In this document: one piece after another, positions 21,001-30,460 of the stretch
Layout: every line of letters starts with the position of its first letter
Position numbering within the stretch: position 1 is the stretch's first letter
Assembly: GCA_000333855.2 (NCBI GenBank)
Contig: CM007331.1
Span: forward strand, 83,334 to 128,713
Direction: 5' to 3'
DNA: 45,380 nucleotides
Origin: Endotrypanum monterogeii
Lineage: Eukaryota; Euglenozoa; Kinetoplastea; Trypanosomatida; Trypanosomatidae
The notes under the pieces: model-generated
The model's database searches: none
The model's input: the letters and a program-made list of their open reading frames with translations, nothing else
What the model was told of the DNA's origin: nothing
Program-made: the position numbers and the translations under genes

Positions 21001-22863
21001 GGCGTCCAGATGATATTGAGCGGTGATTTCCTTCAGCTTGGCGCCATCAACGCGCAGCCAATCATCACGTCGTCTGTCTTTCGCAGAAACTTCGTCCAGC
21101 TTAAACTCCACACAGTCGTGCGCCAGGACAAAAACCTGCGCTTTGCTGCCCAGCTGCAACAACTGCGGCGTGGGAAAGTACCACTGGACCTACACCAGAC
21201 CGTGCACCTTACGTCACGAGAGCAGGTGGTCACTGAGCACCAGGCAGCAATTGAGCTTCGCGCACGCCAACAAGCGCAACTGCAGCGGGTCCTGTCGATA
21301 GACGCCAATAAGCCTGCAGCTGATATACACGCAAATACGCTGACCAACACCACTCGTAGCAGTGACGCTCCTTCTCCCCAATCGACGCCGGCTACAGCGA
21401 TGGAATCATCTGCCCTAACAGCCCACTGTCTCCCCGACGTCGCTGCCTTTGTAGAGGGTGCTGTGAATCTATTGCCAACAAATCGAGAGGTTGATGCAAC
21501 GAACGCGCAGCAGCTGGAGCGCCTGGAGGGAGAGCTCATCACGTACACTCCCCAACTACTTCCTCCGTCTCTCGTGGGCAGCTGGTCTCCAACATACGTG
21601 CTGCGCATCGTCGAGCCGAAGAAGCTCAATATAAAAACGTTTGCGCTGGAGATACAGCGTCATCTTGCAGCCTTCTACACTCACGGACAACGTGCGTCGT
21701 CACGGCAGATGTCTCGCTCGCCGGTGCGATTGGGAAGTTGCAGGAAAGGCGCTGTGAGCTTCTCGAACTCGACAGCAACACTGTCTAACTTCAGCGACGG
21801 TTCGTGGCTCCTGCACCCCGGCCTCAGTGAGCGCAGCATTGTGTTGTACCCTCTTTTCGTTGACGCCCTGGCCCTCCGCGTACGTCTACCGATGACCATG
21901 GACAAGGACGAGGCAAAGCATTTTCTCCTATACCTGAGTGAGATAGATGATCATCTGCAACGCATTGACTCGGGTGTTCGTGTCCGTGACGTTCTCCTGC
22001 ATGCGGATGGCATGCATACCGAGAAGGATGAGTTTATACTCATGCAATATGCGCAGCATACCCCAATGTTCAAACCGCTGCAGCTCAAGATTGGCGCTCG
22101 TGTGATGCTGCGCACCAACCTTGCGCCGGGGCTCGTAAACGGTAGCCTGGGCACCGTTGTGGGCTTTCGTAAACTCGAAGTCGATCAGCTCCCGCGCTAC
22201 ATCGTCGGCAACGAGCAGCGAGAGCAGTCTATCCTTCAGTATGCAGAGTTCCTGCAGTATGAGCACGGCTTCGAGGCACCTTTAGTGCCGGTCTTGGACT
22301 TCAATGGACGGCAGGAGGTGATCCCGCCGGTCACACTGTTTGTCGGTGGCGGCCCCAATACCCACTTCTACAGCCTGGGCATCGTCGCTCTGCCGCTCTC
22401 CTTAGCCTACGCCTTCACGGTGCACAAGGTGCAGGGGCTCACCCTGGTGGGTCGCGTGCACCTCGAGCTGTCTCGCATGTGGCCGTGTGAGCATCTGCTC
22501 TACGTGGCCATGAGCCGCGTGCGCAACCCCGAGCAGCTGACTGTCTCCTCCTTCCATCCCCGTCTAGTACGTGCGGCAGCGGACTGCCTACTATTCGACG
22601 ACAGTCTGCCACCGGTCACGGAAGCCACAATTGCGCCGTACATGGTGCCAGCCACTTGGCGCCGCTGCAAAGATCGGCGCAAGAAGACACAACTGAGGAA
22701 CCGCCTGGAGGAGTATGCGAAGAGGCGACAGCGGACCCTACAGAGTGCGGCGAGGAGAGGCGACATCCTCTCGGAGATTCGACTCCTTGAAGAAAAGATG
22801 TTGAAGCAACGGGCGAGAGCGTCGGCAGCACCCAGTAAGGCACACACCCCTTCTCTCCAATAA
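18052..22863 (+). CDS. PIF1-family DNA helicase A, 1603 aa
   Basis: PIF1 enzymes are 5'-to-3' superfamily 1B DNA helicases. Kinetoplastids have many, several acting on mitochondrial kinetoplast DNA. Helicase motifs are clear: Walker A GGGAGTGKS at residues 885-893 (Lys892), the TGTTGVAG motif, Walker B IIIDE with Asp955-Glu956, GDFLQLG, VHKVQGLTL near 1457 and YVAMSRVRNPEQL from 1484. The first 720 residues are mostly low-complexity. The first acidic residue is near position 79, and the start is hydrophobic and Arg-containing, which fits a mitochondrial presequence. Residues 722-826 form a block also present in the next gene. An insertion of about 74 residues near 1052-1136 is absent from the neighbour. 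The C-terminus is a basic helix. Part of the 3' coding region is identical in DNA to helicase B. The start is uncertain because the acceptor lies so close. Confidence 0.93.
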   Translation: MGYLQVLLACYHHLAAAPLCLPLPHHSTPLVPHRCTAVAASRRGVGVQLGVSHLYSSPSSAPFRASAFAPPSASPTDSAWPARISAQPRARVGKRDRGRSRNSASRRVGDANGQGWESSRWVTGVSIPEGQQIMEPLNYKIRQRQPPHSRGIAIHSGKYAVARRWCHSRSTLSSRGTLPRSAQGRSSLPSDGVLLESGDSKERPSLLDELLRRLQQRPCVPASDGCVDKNCHNLLTESGAEVTAAMTVAALPTPPVSGAPVQPLSGEESPITVGASREHACLGKGAAIEEDVYVPLLFRAEFRRANPHALRHTPNPITKADAAVMTPSKTVGTCIGVPSDSTAQATCDTLRVHPLREELGQVVREAVPVGARALAPVENAVFINPATTCAEVTASPGRECDDDVALEEFNIDDITTAHCSDELEEDEQQQLGGDASAKVQTAAPCGAEQEGNDVEDAIFDETPHTADGDVLQKCDRRTRHLILDPVEWLAQASDAPLMDEGLLGSKANIKDHLGGLITSPAGDAYTETPDQHTGKTTVRDADVAINEASPSAAGVAATLEKGFDQDTALFMASASKRGIDDDEGEGEGESTRLQEALIEDLYADVPRSIRKQQWRPPIKKRTKRNKAFAATTTTGESTSGEHPADGVSLLETHLGSVVEAKKLQNASVAPVTTHIVPLASENVAEKMDSISSSQRPPEVDAPSLRKRKGDEAASPGTQSEALVYNVFTHRVAKVGSISIRSLALMGIGVNQTTRELCVADGEALRSFAVELRASRLSWPKLWSRGPLYQKIERLLSDTAVEDPVKRVDEVLKMQYSRSHLLRQKPGFVVGGDAAESTQTPSSVAPAEHGNMIESIHEKLLTMQDLNAEQQAVVQLVMQGHHTYIGGGAGTGKSVLLRVIKQQLAREGLVVAVTGTTGVAGTQIGGCTLHHCLGINALGEFTRRKELSSFDVIIIDEVSMLSRELLESLEVHLRRANNVDLPFGGVQMILSGDFLQLGAINAQPIITSSVFRRNFVQLKLHTVVRQDKNLRFAAQLQQLRRGKVPLDLHQTVHLTSREQVVTEHQAAIELRARQQAQLQRVLSIDANKPAADIHANTLTNTTRSSDAPSPQSTPATAMESSALTAHCLPDVAAFVEGAVNLLPTNREVDATNAQQLERLEGELITYTPQLLPPSLVGSWSPTYVLRIVEPKKLNIKTFALEIQRHLAAFYTHGQRASSRQMSRSPVRLGSCRKGAVSFSNSTATLSNFSDGSWLLHPGLSERSIVLYPLFVDALALRVRLPMTMDKDEAKHFLLYLSEIDDHLQRIDSGVRVRDVLLHADGMHTEKDEFILMQYAQHTPMFKPLQLKIGARVMLRTNLAPGLVNGSLGTVVGFRKLEVDQLPRYIVGNEQREQSILQYAEFLQYEHGFEAPLVPVLDFNGRQEVIPPVTLFVGGGPNTHFYSLGIVALPLSLAYAFTVHKVQGLTLVGRVHLELSRMWPCEHLLYVAMSRVRNPEQLTVSSFHPRLVRAAADCLLFDDSLPPVTEATIAPYMVPATWRRCKDRRKKTQLRNRLEEYAKRRQRTLQSAARRGDILSEIRLLEEKMLKQRARASAAPSKAHTPSLQ
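22342..22541 (+). repeat. Near-identical block shared with 27762-27961 (helicase A copy)
   Basis: The two 200-bp segments, 5420 bp apart, differ at only six positions, all within 22374-22382. The final 159 bp (22383-22541) are identical, including synonymous sites. Outside this block the helicase genes differ at many wobble positions, for example throughout the Walker A codons. Confidence 0.95.
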
Positions 22864-24918
22864 AAGGACATAGCGGCAAACCCTGGGAGCAGAGGAGGAG
22901 AACAGGGGAGAGGCACTCTCCCACCACGGCCCGATGAGTACTCAAGGGCTGATCCGCTGATACTCGATCCCATGGAACCACATAGGCAAGGCTTTTGTGT
23001 CAGTGCGCGCCTTGATGGTGGACGACCTCGATGTCGCCGCTCCACACTATCTTTCCTTTTTTGGGGAGGGGGGTGTTGATTGAAAAGCACCCTACAGAAT
23101 ATACAGATATATATCAATATATATAGATATATATATATTGATATTGATAGATATACACGTGTGTGTGTGTGTACAATAACCAAGAAATCCGATCGGTGTT
23201 AAGTTCGCAAGGCGAAAAGCCCGCCATGTCTGCTCCATTGCAGAAAGAGTACAGATGAGATGATGAAAGGGCGGGACACACACACACACACAGATGTCTC
23301 GGGGTAGAAGTAAGATAAAACAACTTCAAAAGAGATGGCGTGAAGAAAAGTCGTTTCGGCGACTCCTCTCCCCCTCCCTCGGGCAACACCCCACTCCCAC
23401 CCTCCCAGTGCAAACCAGGATATACACATATATGGCATCCCCTGTGCAATGATACACTGTTTCTCTGCTCTCTCTCCATTGACCTTCACACCAATGCGCA
23501 CAACTCTCCATCCTCTGCATTAACTCCACCGTTTGCCCCCCCTCCCTCCCCGCACAAACACATTACACATACAACCTCCCCCCCCCTCCCTCCCTCCATA
23601 TATGCCACTCGGTGTCCATAACAGAGGCCCGTGAAGAAAAGTGTTGAACTCACCTTAGATCCCTTTCTTTTCCCCCTCCCCTCCCCTCCCCTCCTCCACA
23701 GACACACACACACACACAAAATAAAAAAAGGAAGTTATACAAGTAACTGCGTGTGCGTATTTTTTTTTCTCTTTCCCTGGCAACTCGGGGGGGGGGTACA
23801 CGTGTACTATCGCACCCACGCTTCACCGACCCACCTGCCCGCCCGCCCCGGTAAAGACGCCGCCGTGGCGGAAAGATCTGGCAAAGGATAAGTGTGCGAA
23901 AAAAAAAAACTAGCTTGGAGCCCCATACAAACGACCACAGGACACCCAACATAGCACTTAGGTTGGCGGAGGCAAAAGGTAGGACAAGAATCAAGGAAGA
24001 AGGGGGAAAAATTTTAAAAGAACCCGACCAGGTGTTTTTTTTAATTTTGTTTTGTCTCGCATCACTGGACCTACCAACGCACACAGTTTTCAGTGTACAT
24101 TTCTTCTTTTTTTCTGTTCGCAACTTGTTTGTTTCTCTAGAGATTTCCCCCCTCTCCTTATATATATTTGTTTTTTTTCCCCTCCATACACGCTTCCCTC
24201 CGGTGCTCCCTCTCTCTCTTCTTGCTGCCTCTGCCTGTCTGTGTGGGTGGGGGGTCGGCTGTGACACACACAGCTGTATTAACAATCTCTCGCCACCCCC
24301 TCCTCCTCCTCCCCCCCCCCTAGCGCACGGCGGATTGGGGTCATCAAGGAACCTGTGAAAGTCGTCTTTACTTCATCTGCTCGCTGTCTTCTACCCACAC
24401 ATACGCAGACCACACGCGATCATCATCAGACACCATCACACTTCAGCTCGAAAGTTGGAGTTCCGTTGGCGTTTGATGAACCGTTTGTATCTCGTCTGTT
24501 TGTTCCCCTTCTCTTCAAAGTCTTCTTCTTCTGTGTCGGTGTTTGCTGTTGTTCGTGATCCCCTCCTTCCCCAACAACAACAACAACAAAAAAGCGGGCA
24601 GAGAAGAGGTGAGCGGCCACCCTGTCCTACGTGACATTGCCTTCGGTTTTTTTTTTTTTTACCTACACGCACATCTCCGCATAGAGCACACACGCACACA
24701 CACGTATTTGTTTTTCTCTCTCTTTATTTCTCACGTATCTGTTTTTTTTTTTTCCAGGGGTGTGCACACTTACACTTACGCACACACACACATTCCTCCT
24801 CTGTTTCTAAACAGGCAACACACCACCCCTCCCCCCCCCCATCGCATAGATTCAGTCTTTTGGCTCCCCCTCGCACGCAATACACACACAACCTCATTTT
24901 CCCCACTTTCCTTCTCAC
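22864..24918. other. Intergenic spacer between the PIF1 genes
   Basis: The region holds a hairpin-forming AT tract (23111-23144), GT and CA dinucleotide runs, C- and G-runs and several poly-T tracts (about 24648-24660 and 24741-24753) ending near AG that could be SL acceptors. Open frames on both strands are short and built from simple repeats; no gene is supported. Confidence 0.65.
23111..23144. repeat. AT-rich inverted repeat, 15-bp stem and GATA loop
   Basis: The arm at 23111-23125 (ATATCAATATATATA) is the exact reverse complement of 23130-23144, separated by four bases. It lies about 250 bp after the helicase A stop codon. Confidence 0.85.
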
Positions 24919-24942
24919 TTTTTTTTTTTTTTTCATACTCAG
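24919..24942 (+). promoter_or_regulatory. Predicted spliced-leader acceptor
   Basis: Fifteen T residues are followed by CATACTCAG, with AG at 24941-24942. This gives a 227-nt 5' untranslated region before the ATG at 25170. Other AGs at about 25060 and 25108-25113 are possible. Confidence 0.4.
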
Positions 24943-25075
24943 TGTGTTCGTACTCACTCTCCCATTACATTTCATAGACGCACGGATCTCCCTCCCTCTT
25001 CGTTCTCCCCAATCGTGTTCTAATTTATTTATTTTTTTGCTTTATATTTCGCTTTTTCAGTTTTTGGAAGGGTCT

Positions 25076-25094
25076 GTGTGTGTGTGTGTGTGTG
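25076..25094. repeat. (GT)n microsatellite
   Basis: A GT dinucleotide run in the leader of helicase B. Confidence 0.85.
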
Positions 25095-25169
25095 TTCTTT
25101 TGTGTATAGGCAGTGAAACACCTCACAAAACAGCTCTGGCCTGAACCGCACGTGCTCACCTTGACTCCG

Positions 25170-28100
25170 ATGTTTCGCCACCTCACGTGTTCGTCCGTGG
25201 CACGGCGGACGGCCTTGTTGCTCGCCGCACACACCAACCAGACCAACGGTGTCGTAGTGCAGCGTTCAGGCGCAGCCCACTCGAACCCATCGTCGATGCA
25301 CAGCTCTGCTGGCTTGACTTCCCGTATCGTGTCAGAGAATGCTCACTGTGTGAGTATGAGATGGCAGTCATCCTCCCCCACGCCACCGAAGCCGGAGAGG
25401 GGCAAGAGGCGGGGCCGACCACCGGGCCGAAAGATGTCTCGGTCTACTTCCACGTCAACAGCCTTCGCAGCCGCGAGCGAGGCGATTGGCGATGCCTTGC
25501 GCACAGGTACAGACACCACGGGAGGCCCAGCAGCAACTTCCACCGCGCTGCAGGCCGTTGTGCGCTCCCCTGAGCCAATGCCGGTGGAACCGGCACCTCT
25601 CCAAGGAGGTCCTCTGCTGAACACATCAGACACAAGTCCCCTCACGAAACAAGCCGCGAAGCTTGTGGAGCCACCGATAGTTGCAGGTGCCGAGAGCGCC
25701 GCAGAAGTGTCGATGGATGCAGGGCGCACCACAGAGCCGAGAAGTATTCTGTTTCCACACCTCAAGAAAACGGCGCAGCACGAGGAGCAATCCCATGCCC
25801 ACGAAGCAGCCGCAACGACCGCCTCCCCGACGCACAATATGACAGAAGTAACGGCCAGTCCCCCAGACAGAGACCAGGAGACAGCTGCACCAACACCGGC
25901 ACCGGCGGAAGCAAAACCCGTTGTCGACGACCCGTTCCGCGACAACATTGACGAGGAATCGTTTTTCTCGTCACTTCTTCACCCAGGGGGTGACAACTCC
26001 AAATCCACCGAGGCGCGCGAATCAACCCTTGTGTACAATGCCCTCAACGGTCGCATGACGAGCGAGACATCGACGACGATGCAGTGTTTGCGCGAGCTGG
26101 GCTTTGGTGTCAACAGTCAGCGCCAGGTCTTTGTAGAAAGACCAGAAATTCTGAATGGGCTTGCAGAGCGGGTGCGCGCAGGAACAGCAGTGCTGCCGAG
26201 CAAGTGGCCAGTCACGCTCACCCGCATCATCGGCACGGTCATCATGAACAAGGGCATCAGTGACCCAGCAAAGGCGCTCGAACAAATGATACGGGTAAAG
26301 ACGAACAGTGTGATGCGTAGTCGCTACAACTCCGTCGTGTCGGCGACGAGTAGCGACGTTGATGTCGACACAGCGGAGAAGGAAGCCCTTATGAACGGCG
26401 GACTCAACACAGATATGGCCATCGAGCTCAACGACGAGCAGAAGCGCGTCATAGAGATTGCCCTGCGCGGACATCACATGTATATTGGCGGAAGCGCCGG
26501 CACCGGTAAGACGGTACTCCTGCGTGCCGTAGCGCGTCGACTGCAAGGACATCGTCTCCGTGTCGCCATGACCGCCACCACCGGTGTAGCTGGGTGCCAT
26601 ATTGGCGGCTCGACCTTCCACCACGCCCTCGGTGTCACCTCCCGTGGAGAGTTCATGCGACGTAGCAGCATCCTTGACTACGACGTGATCATCATCGACG
26701 AGGTATCTATGTTTCCTCAAAGCTTGTTCGAAGAATTCGACCGAGTGTTGCGCGAGGAAGCAGGCACACCTGATCTCCCCTTCGGCGGTGTGCAGATTAT
26801 CCTGTGCGGCGACTTCCTCCAGCTCGGATGCATCAACGAGAAGTCTCTCATCGGCTCGCCGCTCTTCCACAAAAATTTTGTGAAGGTCCGCCTCGAGACG
26901 CAGGTTCGCCAGATCGCTAACTCGAAATTTGCGAACGACCTTCAGCTCATGCGTCTGGGTATCGTGCCGAGCGATCTCGACGCAACAGTGCAGCTCTTAC
27001 CGCCCGGAAGCATGGTAGACTCTGCTGTGAACCTTCTGCCAACGAACAAAGAAGTGCAGGCAGCCAACGATCGACAGCTGCAGGCATTGCCGGGTGAACC
27101 GCTGACACTCACACCGGAGACAGGCATCACTTCCCTCCATTGCGAGACGACAGCGACGTTGCTGCTGCGCACCACACCGAATTTCGATGAGTCTGAGTTT
27201 GCTCGACACACCCGATCTCTGCTTCAGGCCACCCTTGACCTACCCCGCGCCTCCCTCCTTTCGCTTTACCGTGTGTACGAAGACGGTCATGTGATGCGTG
27301 TGATGCTGCCGCCCGGCGAGTCCGTCGCGTGGCGCGATGCGATGCGCGAACGATTTCTCGAGATCGCCAGCCTACTCAACGACCTGGAGCTTGGCGCTAC
27401 GGTCACCGAGATCATTCCGAACGGTGATGGTCTGCACACACCGGAGACAGAGGATTACTTGCACAAAGTCATGGCAAAGCATCCGATCGCGCAGCCACTG
27501 ACCCTCAAAAAAGGCTGCCGTGTTCTCCTGCGATCGAACCTCTCTAGCAACCTCGTGAACGGCAGCATCGGCACCGTGGTTGACTTTGTAGAGTGCAGAG
27601 AAGAATCCTTCCCTGAATACATCAAAACCGATCCAGTCAAGCGCTCTATCGACCGCTACCGCGTCTTCTGCTTCACCGAGTGCGGTATGCCAGTGCCCAT
27701 GGTGCCCGTCGTGCAGTTTTATAGCGGCGAAAAAATAGCGATTCCGCCGTGGGAGTTCTCCGTCGGTGGCGGCCCCAATACCCACTTCTACAGTCTCTCG
27801 AGCGTCGCTCTGCCGCTCTCCTTAGCCTACGCCTTCACGGTGCACAAGGTGCAGGGGCTCACCCTGGTGGGTCGCGTGCACCTCGAGCTGTCTCGCATGT
27901 GGCCGTGTGAGCATCTGCTCTACGTGGCCATGAGCCGCGTGCGCAACCCCGAGCAGCTGACCATGTCCTCCTTTTCACCGACTATGGTTGTAGCGAACGA
28001 CACGTGTGTGCACTTTGATAAAACACTGCGCGGGGCGCTGCAGTGGACTGTGGCGGATGTTGCCAAGTATCCTGTCTCGGCATGGAAGCGGTGCAATGAC

Positions 28101-28772
28101 ACCATCTACCACCTCCGACGTCGTGGCGCCTCGCTACGTTGCCTCTTGGAGGGGGTGACCTCCATGAACGGGAGCACGTCTCCGCTGATGTCGAGAAGCA
28201 GCGTCCCGTCTCAGCAAACCGCTCACCTTCACCGTAATGGGTGTGCACTCGATCCACCAAGTAGCAGTGACGGTGAGGACGGTTATGAAACCCAATCCGC
28301 CGATGAGATGATGAGCACGAGCGACGGTAGTCGAGTGAGGGTACGCGTCGGCAAGCACAGCAGCGGCGCGGGGTTTGCGCCAGGTGAGGCAGGCGCTGGC
28401 GTCGGTGAGCCTATCAACTTGGAACACCTCAGCGCAATCCAGCACTCGGTTCTCGTAGCGCGCCGCATGCGCAAGCTCGTGCAGCACGTGGAGCGGGTAT
28501 CGAAGCTGACAGAAAGGCGGCGCCGCACCAAGAAAGAGAAGAATGACAAAGAGTCGGGCAGTCCAGAAAACCCTCCTCCCTCGGCGATGGGGGGGAACGG
28601 TAGCGATTACGCGTCTGGCGGACGAGCGAGTACGCGTCTAGCAGACGAGTTGGGCAGCGACCAATCGTTCAACATGGAGCCTTCTGCGGCTGACATGGCA
28701 ACGTCTGTAGCAGCCGCGGCCGCGTCATTACCGGCCGTCTTTTCTGCTCTTGCAGAAGAACACACATTCTAA
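25170..28772 (+). CDS. PIF1-family DNA helicase B, 1200 aa
   Basis: This is a second 5'-to-3' PIF1 DNA helicase in tandem with the first. The frame is open from a GTG at 25113, but the first ATG is at 25170. The N-terminus (MFRHLTCSSVARR) is basic and lacks acidic residues, as in a mitochondrial targeting sequence. Motifs are intact: Walker A GGSAGTGKT at 440-448 (Lys447), TATTGVAG, Walker B IIIDE with Asp510-Glu511, GDFLQLG, VHKVQGLTL and YVAMSRVRNPEQL. Residues 287-390 match the accessory block of helicase A. It lacks helicase A's insertion after the GDFLQLG region. A C-terminal extension of about 250 residues contains Ser/Gly-rich disorder and a basic helix rich in Arg/Lys before an Ala-rich end. 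Which numbered kinetoplastid PIF1 it matches cannot be settled by eye. Confidence 0.93.
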   Translation: MFRHLTCSSVARRTALLLAAHTNQTNGVVVQRSGAAHSNPSSMHSSAGLTSRIVSENAHCVSMRWQSSSPTPPKPERGKRRGRPPGRKMSRSTSTSTAFAAASEAIGDALRTGTDTTGGPAATSTALQAVVRSPEPMPVEPAPLQGGPLLNTSDTSPLTKQAAKLVEPPIVAGAESAAEVSMDAGRTTEPRSILFPHLKKTAQHEEQSHAHEAAATTASPTHNMTEVTASPPDRDQETAAPTPAPAEAKPVVDDPFRDNIDEESFFSSLLHPGGDNSKSTEARESTLVYNALNGRMTSETSTTMQCLRELGFGVNSQRQVFVERPEILNGLAERVRAGTAVLPSKWPVTLTRIIGTVIMNKGISDPAKALEQMIRVKTNSVMRSRYNSVVSATSSDVDVDTAEKEALMNGGLNTDMAIELNDEQKRVIEIALRGHHMYIGGSAGTGKTVLLRAVARRLQGHRLRVAMTATTGVAGCHIGGSTFHHALGVTSRGEFMRRSSILDYDVIIIDEVSMFPQSLFEEFDRVLREEAGTPDLPFGGVQIILCGDFLQLGCINEKSLIGSPLFHKNFVKVRLETQVRQIANSKFANDLQLMRLGIVPSDLDATVQLLPPGSMVDSAVNLLPTNKEVQAANDRQLQALPGEPLTLTPETGITSLHCETTATLLLRTTPNFDESEFARHTRSLLQATLDLPRASLLSLYRVYEDGHVMRVMLPPGESVAWRDAMRERFLEIASLLNDLELGATVTEIIPNGDGLHTPETEDYLHKVMAKHPIAQPLTLKKGCRVLLRSNLSSNLVNGSIGTVVDFVECREESFPEYIKTDPVKRSIDRYRVFCFTECGMPVPMVPVVQFYSGEKIAIPPWEFSVGGGPNTHFYSLSSVALPLSLAYAFTVHKVQGLTLVGRVHLELSRMWPCEHLLYVAMSRVRNPEQLTMSSFSPTMVVANDTCVHFDKTLRGALQWTVADVAKYPVSAWKRCNDTIYHLRRRGASLRCLLEGVTSMNGSTSPLMSRSSVPSQQTAHLHRNGCALDPPSSSDGEDGYETQSADEMMSTSDGSRVRVRVGKHSSGAGFAPGEAGAGVGEPINLEHLSAIQHSVLVARRMRKLVQHVERVSKLTERRRRTKKEKNDKESGSPENPPPSAMGGNGSDYASGGRASTRLADELGSDQSFNMEPSAADMATSVAAAAASLPAVFSALAEEHTF
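27762..27961 (+). repeat. Near-identical block shared with 22342-22541 (helicase B copy)
   Basis: This is the second member of the repeated pair. The perfectly identical part is 27803-27961. It encodes the VHKVQGLTL-to-NPEQL stretch, the last two helicase motifs. Confidence 0.95.
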
Positions 28773-29141
28773 AGCCTCTTTGTTGGTGCCGCAAATAACC
28801 TTGACTGGACGGCATCGCCGTGTCGCAAAGAGGTCAGGGGGAGGGGAGGAACGAGAGGGGGGGAAGCGACTCACCTCGTATGCCCCCCCCCCCTCACTTG
28901 TCACCACCCCACCCCTCGCGAGTGCATCTGTATGTATTCATCTCTATCCTGTGGAACGCCTCACATCAGCACATCTGTGTGTGTGTATGTATGACCCATA
29001 CACCCATCCCTCTCCACGTGTCACTGTGTCGGTGTACACGTGATTATAATGAACCTTCATCCTCGATAATGCGCTCTATTTTCTGAGGACTTGGGGAAAA
29101 CATAAAAAGGGAAATCCTCACGTGAAGTGATGCACAAAAAA

Positions 29142-29187
29142 TTTATATTTATATATATATATTTATATTTATATTTATATTTATATT

Positions 29188-29218
<31 letters not shown>

Positions 29219-29270
29219 ATTTATATATATTTATAAATATATATTTATATATATATACATGTATATATAC
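29142..29270. repeat. TTTATA/TATA satellite-like tract
   Basis: About 130 bp made only of T and A except at its edge, built from interleaved TTTATA hexamers and TA dinucleotides. Confidence 0.9.
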
Positions 29271-29377
29271 ACGTTTAGGTGGATGGGTATGAATTTTTGC
29301 GTGCGACGCTAGTTTTACTTTTATTATTGTTTCCCTGTCACATAGATGCAAGTGCACACGTATATATAAACACACAC

Positions 29378-29435
29378 ATATATATATATGTATATATGTA
29401 TATATATAGATGTGTGTGTGTGTGTGTGTGTGTGT
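29378..29435. repeat. Adjacent (TA)n and (TG)n microsatellites
   Basis: A TA-rich run to about 29408 changes into a TG run at 29411-29435. Confidence 0.9.
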
Positions 29436-29886
29436 CGACTTTTACATGTCACGGCGAATGTATACACAAAGACCATCAGTATCATTATTATTATTATTAT
29501 TTGTTTTTTTTGTGGGCGCATTTCTACACTTTAGAGAGAAAAGAGGGTGACAAGGGAAGAGAATACCTCCCAGCAGGCTCGCCCGCCCATCAAACCACGG
29601 GACCCGAAAGGTTCGTCGCGCACAACTCGAAAAGGCGGGCGTGTATTTTTTTCCACAAAATCCCTCCCCTCCTTCACTATTGGTGTGAACATAATGGGGA
29701 AGATGTCTGTGACAAAGTTCATTGCATGTTCGCTTGACTGTGCTGGGATGGGTTTTCGTTTTTCCACGTAGCCCTTGTGTGGTGATCGCCTGATCCAGTT
29801 CCCCTTTGAGGTGTGCGGTGAGGTGAGGGAGGAGTCGTGTACCTACACACACCTGCACTCACACGCTCGCGCGCACACTGTGTGCA

Positions 29887-29924
29887 ATATATATATAGTA
29901 TATATATATATATATATTATATAT
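29887..29924. repeat. (AT)n microsatellite
   Basis: An AT run with one AGT interruption near 29897 and a TATTATAT end. Confidence 0.85.
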
Positions 29925-30299
29925 GGGGTATAAAGGTAGAAGGGAGGATATCGCCGTCTGTCCATTCATTTATTCTCGGGTTGTTTCTTTTTTTTTTTTT
30001 GCTGTTGCGTTTGGTCGCCTGTTCTTCGCCGATTGGAAGAAAAAAAAAGATATATATAGATAGAGATGGGTGGTGATTGGGGACCGGGCGGGGGAGAAGG
30101 AAGGGGGGAATACACGGTGCGTCTGCACTTGAGGTAATCTTGGAACGCAAGTCGCCACACCTCGTCCCCCTTTCCTTCCCCCCCCCCTCTTTATCACTTC
30201 CTCCTTGCCCCCAGTGAGGAACAGAAAACAATAATGCTGCAACCCGCGTAACAGTGGTGTGCCAACATGCGTATGTGCGACGAAGGTAAACACGCGAAG

Positions 30300-30336
30300 T
30301 ATATATTTATATATATATATATGTATATATATGTAT
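30300..30336. repeat. AT-rich microsatellite
   Basis: TA dinucleotides interrupted by TTT and TGT variants, directly before a C-rich tract. Confidence 0.85.
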
Positions 30337-30397
30337 TTCTCCCGCCCCCCCCCCCTCCTTGTGGCGGGTTATCATGCCAATACAGCTCATACACAAA

Positions 30398-30440
30398 TTT
30401 CTCCTCTTTTCTACAATACATCGCCCACCTCCCCCACGAG
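30398..30440 (+). promoter_or_regulatory. Predicted spliced-leader acceptor
   Basis: A C/T-rich tract ends in CACGAG with AG at 30439-30440. The other candidate, AG at 30384-30385, follows a C-run. Both lie downstream of the first in-frame ATG (30374) and upstream of the ATG at 30461. Confidence 0.4.
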
Positions 30441-30460
30441 ACTTGCACGCCAAGGCGAGA

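Larger units (their letters stand above)
28773..30397. other. Intergenic spacer rich in AT and GT repeats
   Basis: The spacer contains a 130-bp TATATT-type repeat (29142-29270), joined TA and TG runs (29378-29435), a TTA run (29483-29502), and AT tracts at 29887-29924 and 30300-30336. No open frame has protein-like composition. Confidence 0.65.

Noticed and set aside
23650..24285. 211-codon minus-strand frame between the helicases
   Set aside because: Its sequence is mostly translations of poly-A, GT and G-runs; no gene-like content.
26022..26870. 282-codon minus-strand frame inside helicase B
   Set aside because: It overlaps the Walker A and B coding region on the other strand; the helicase reading is unambiguous.
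29127..29312. Tyr/Ile/Leu-rich small 'membrane protein' frame
   Set aside because: It is a translation of a TTTATA/TA repeat, not a protein.
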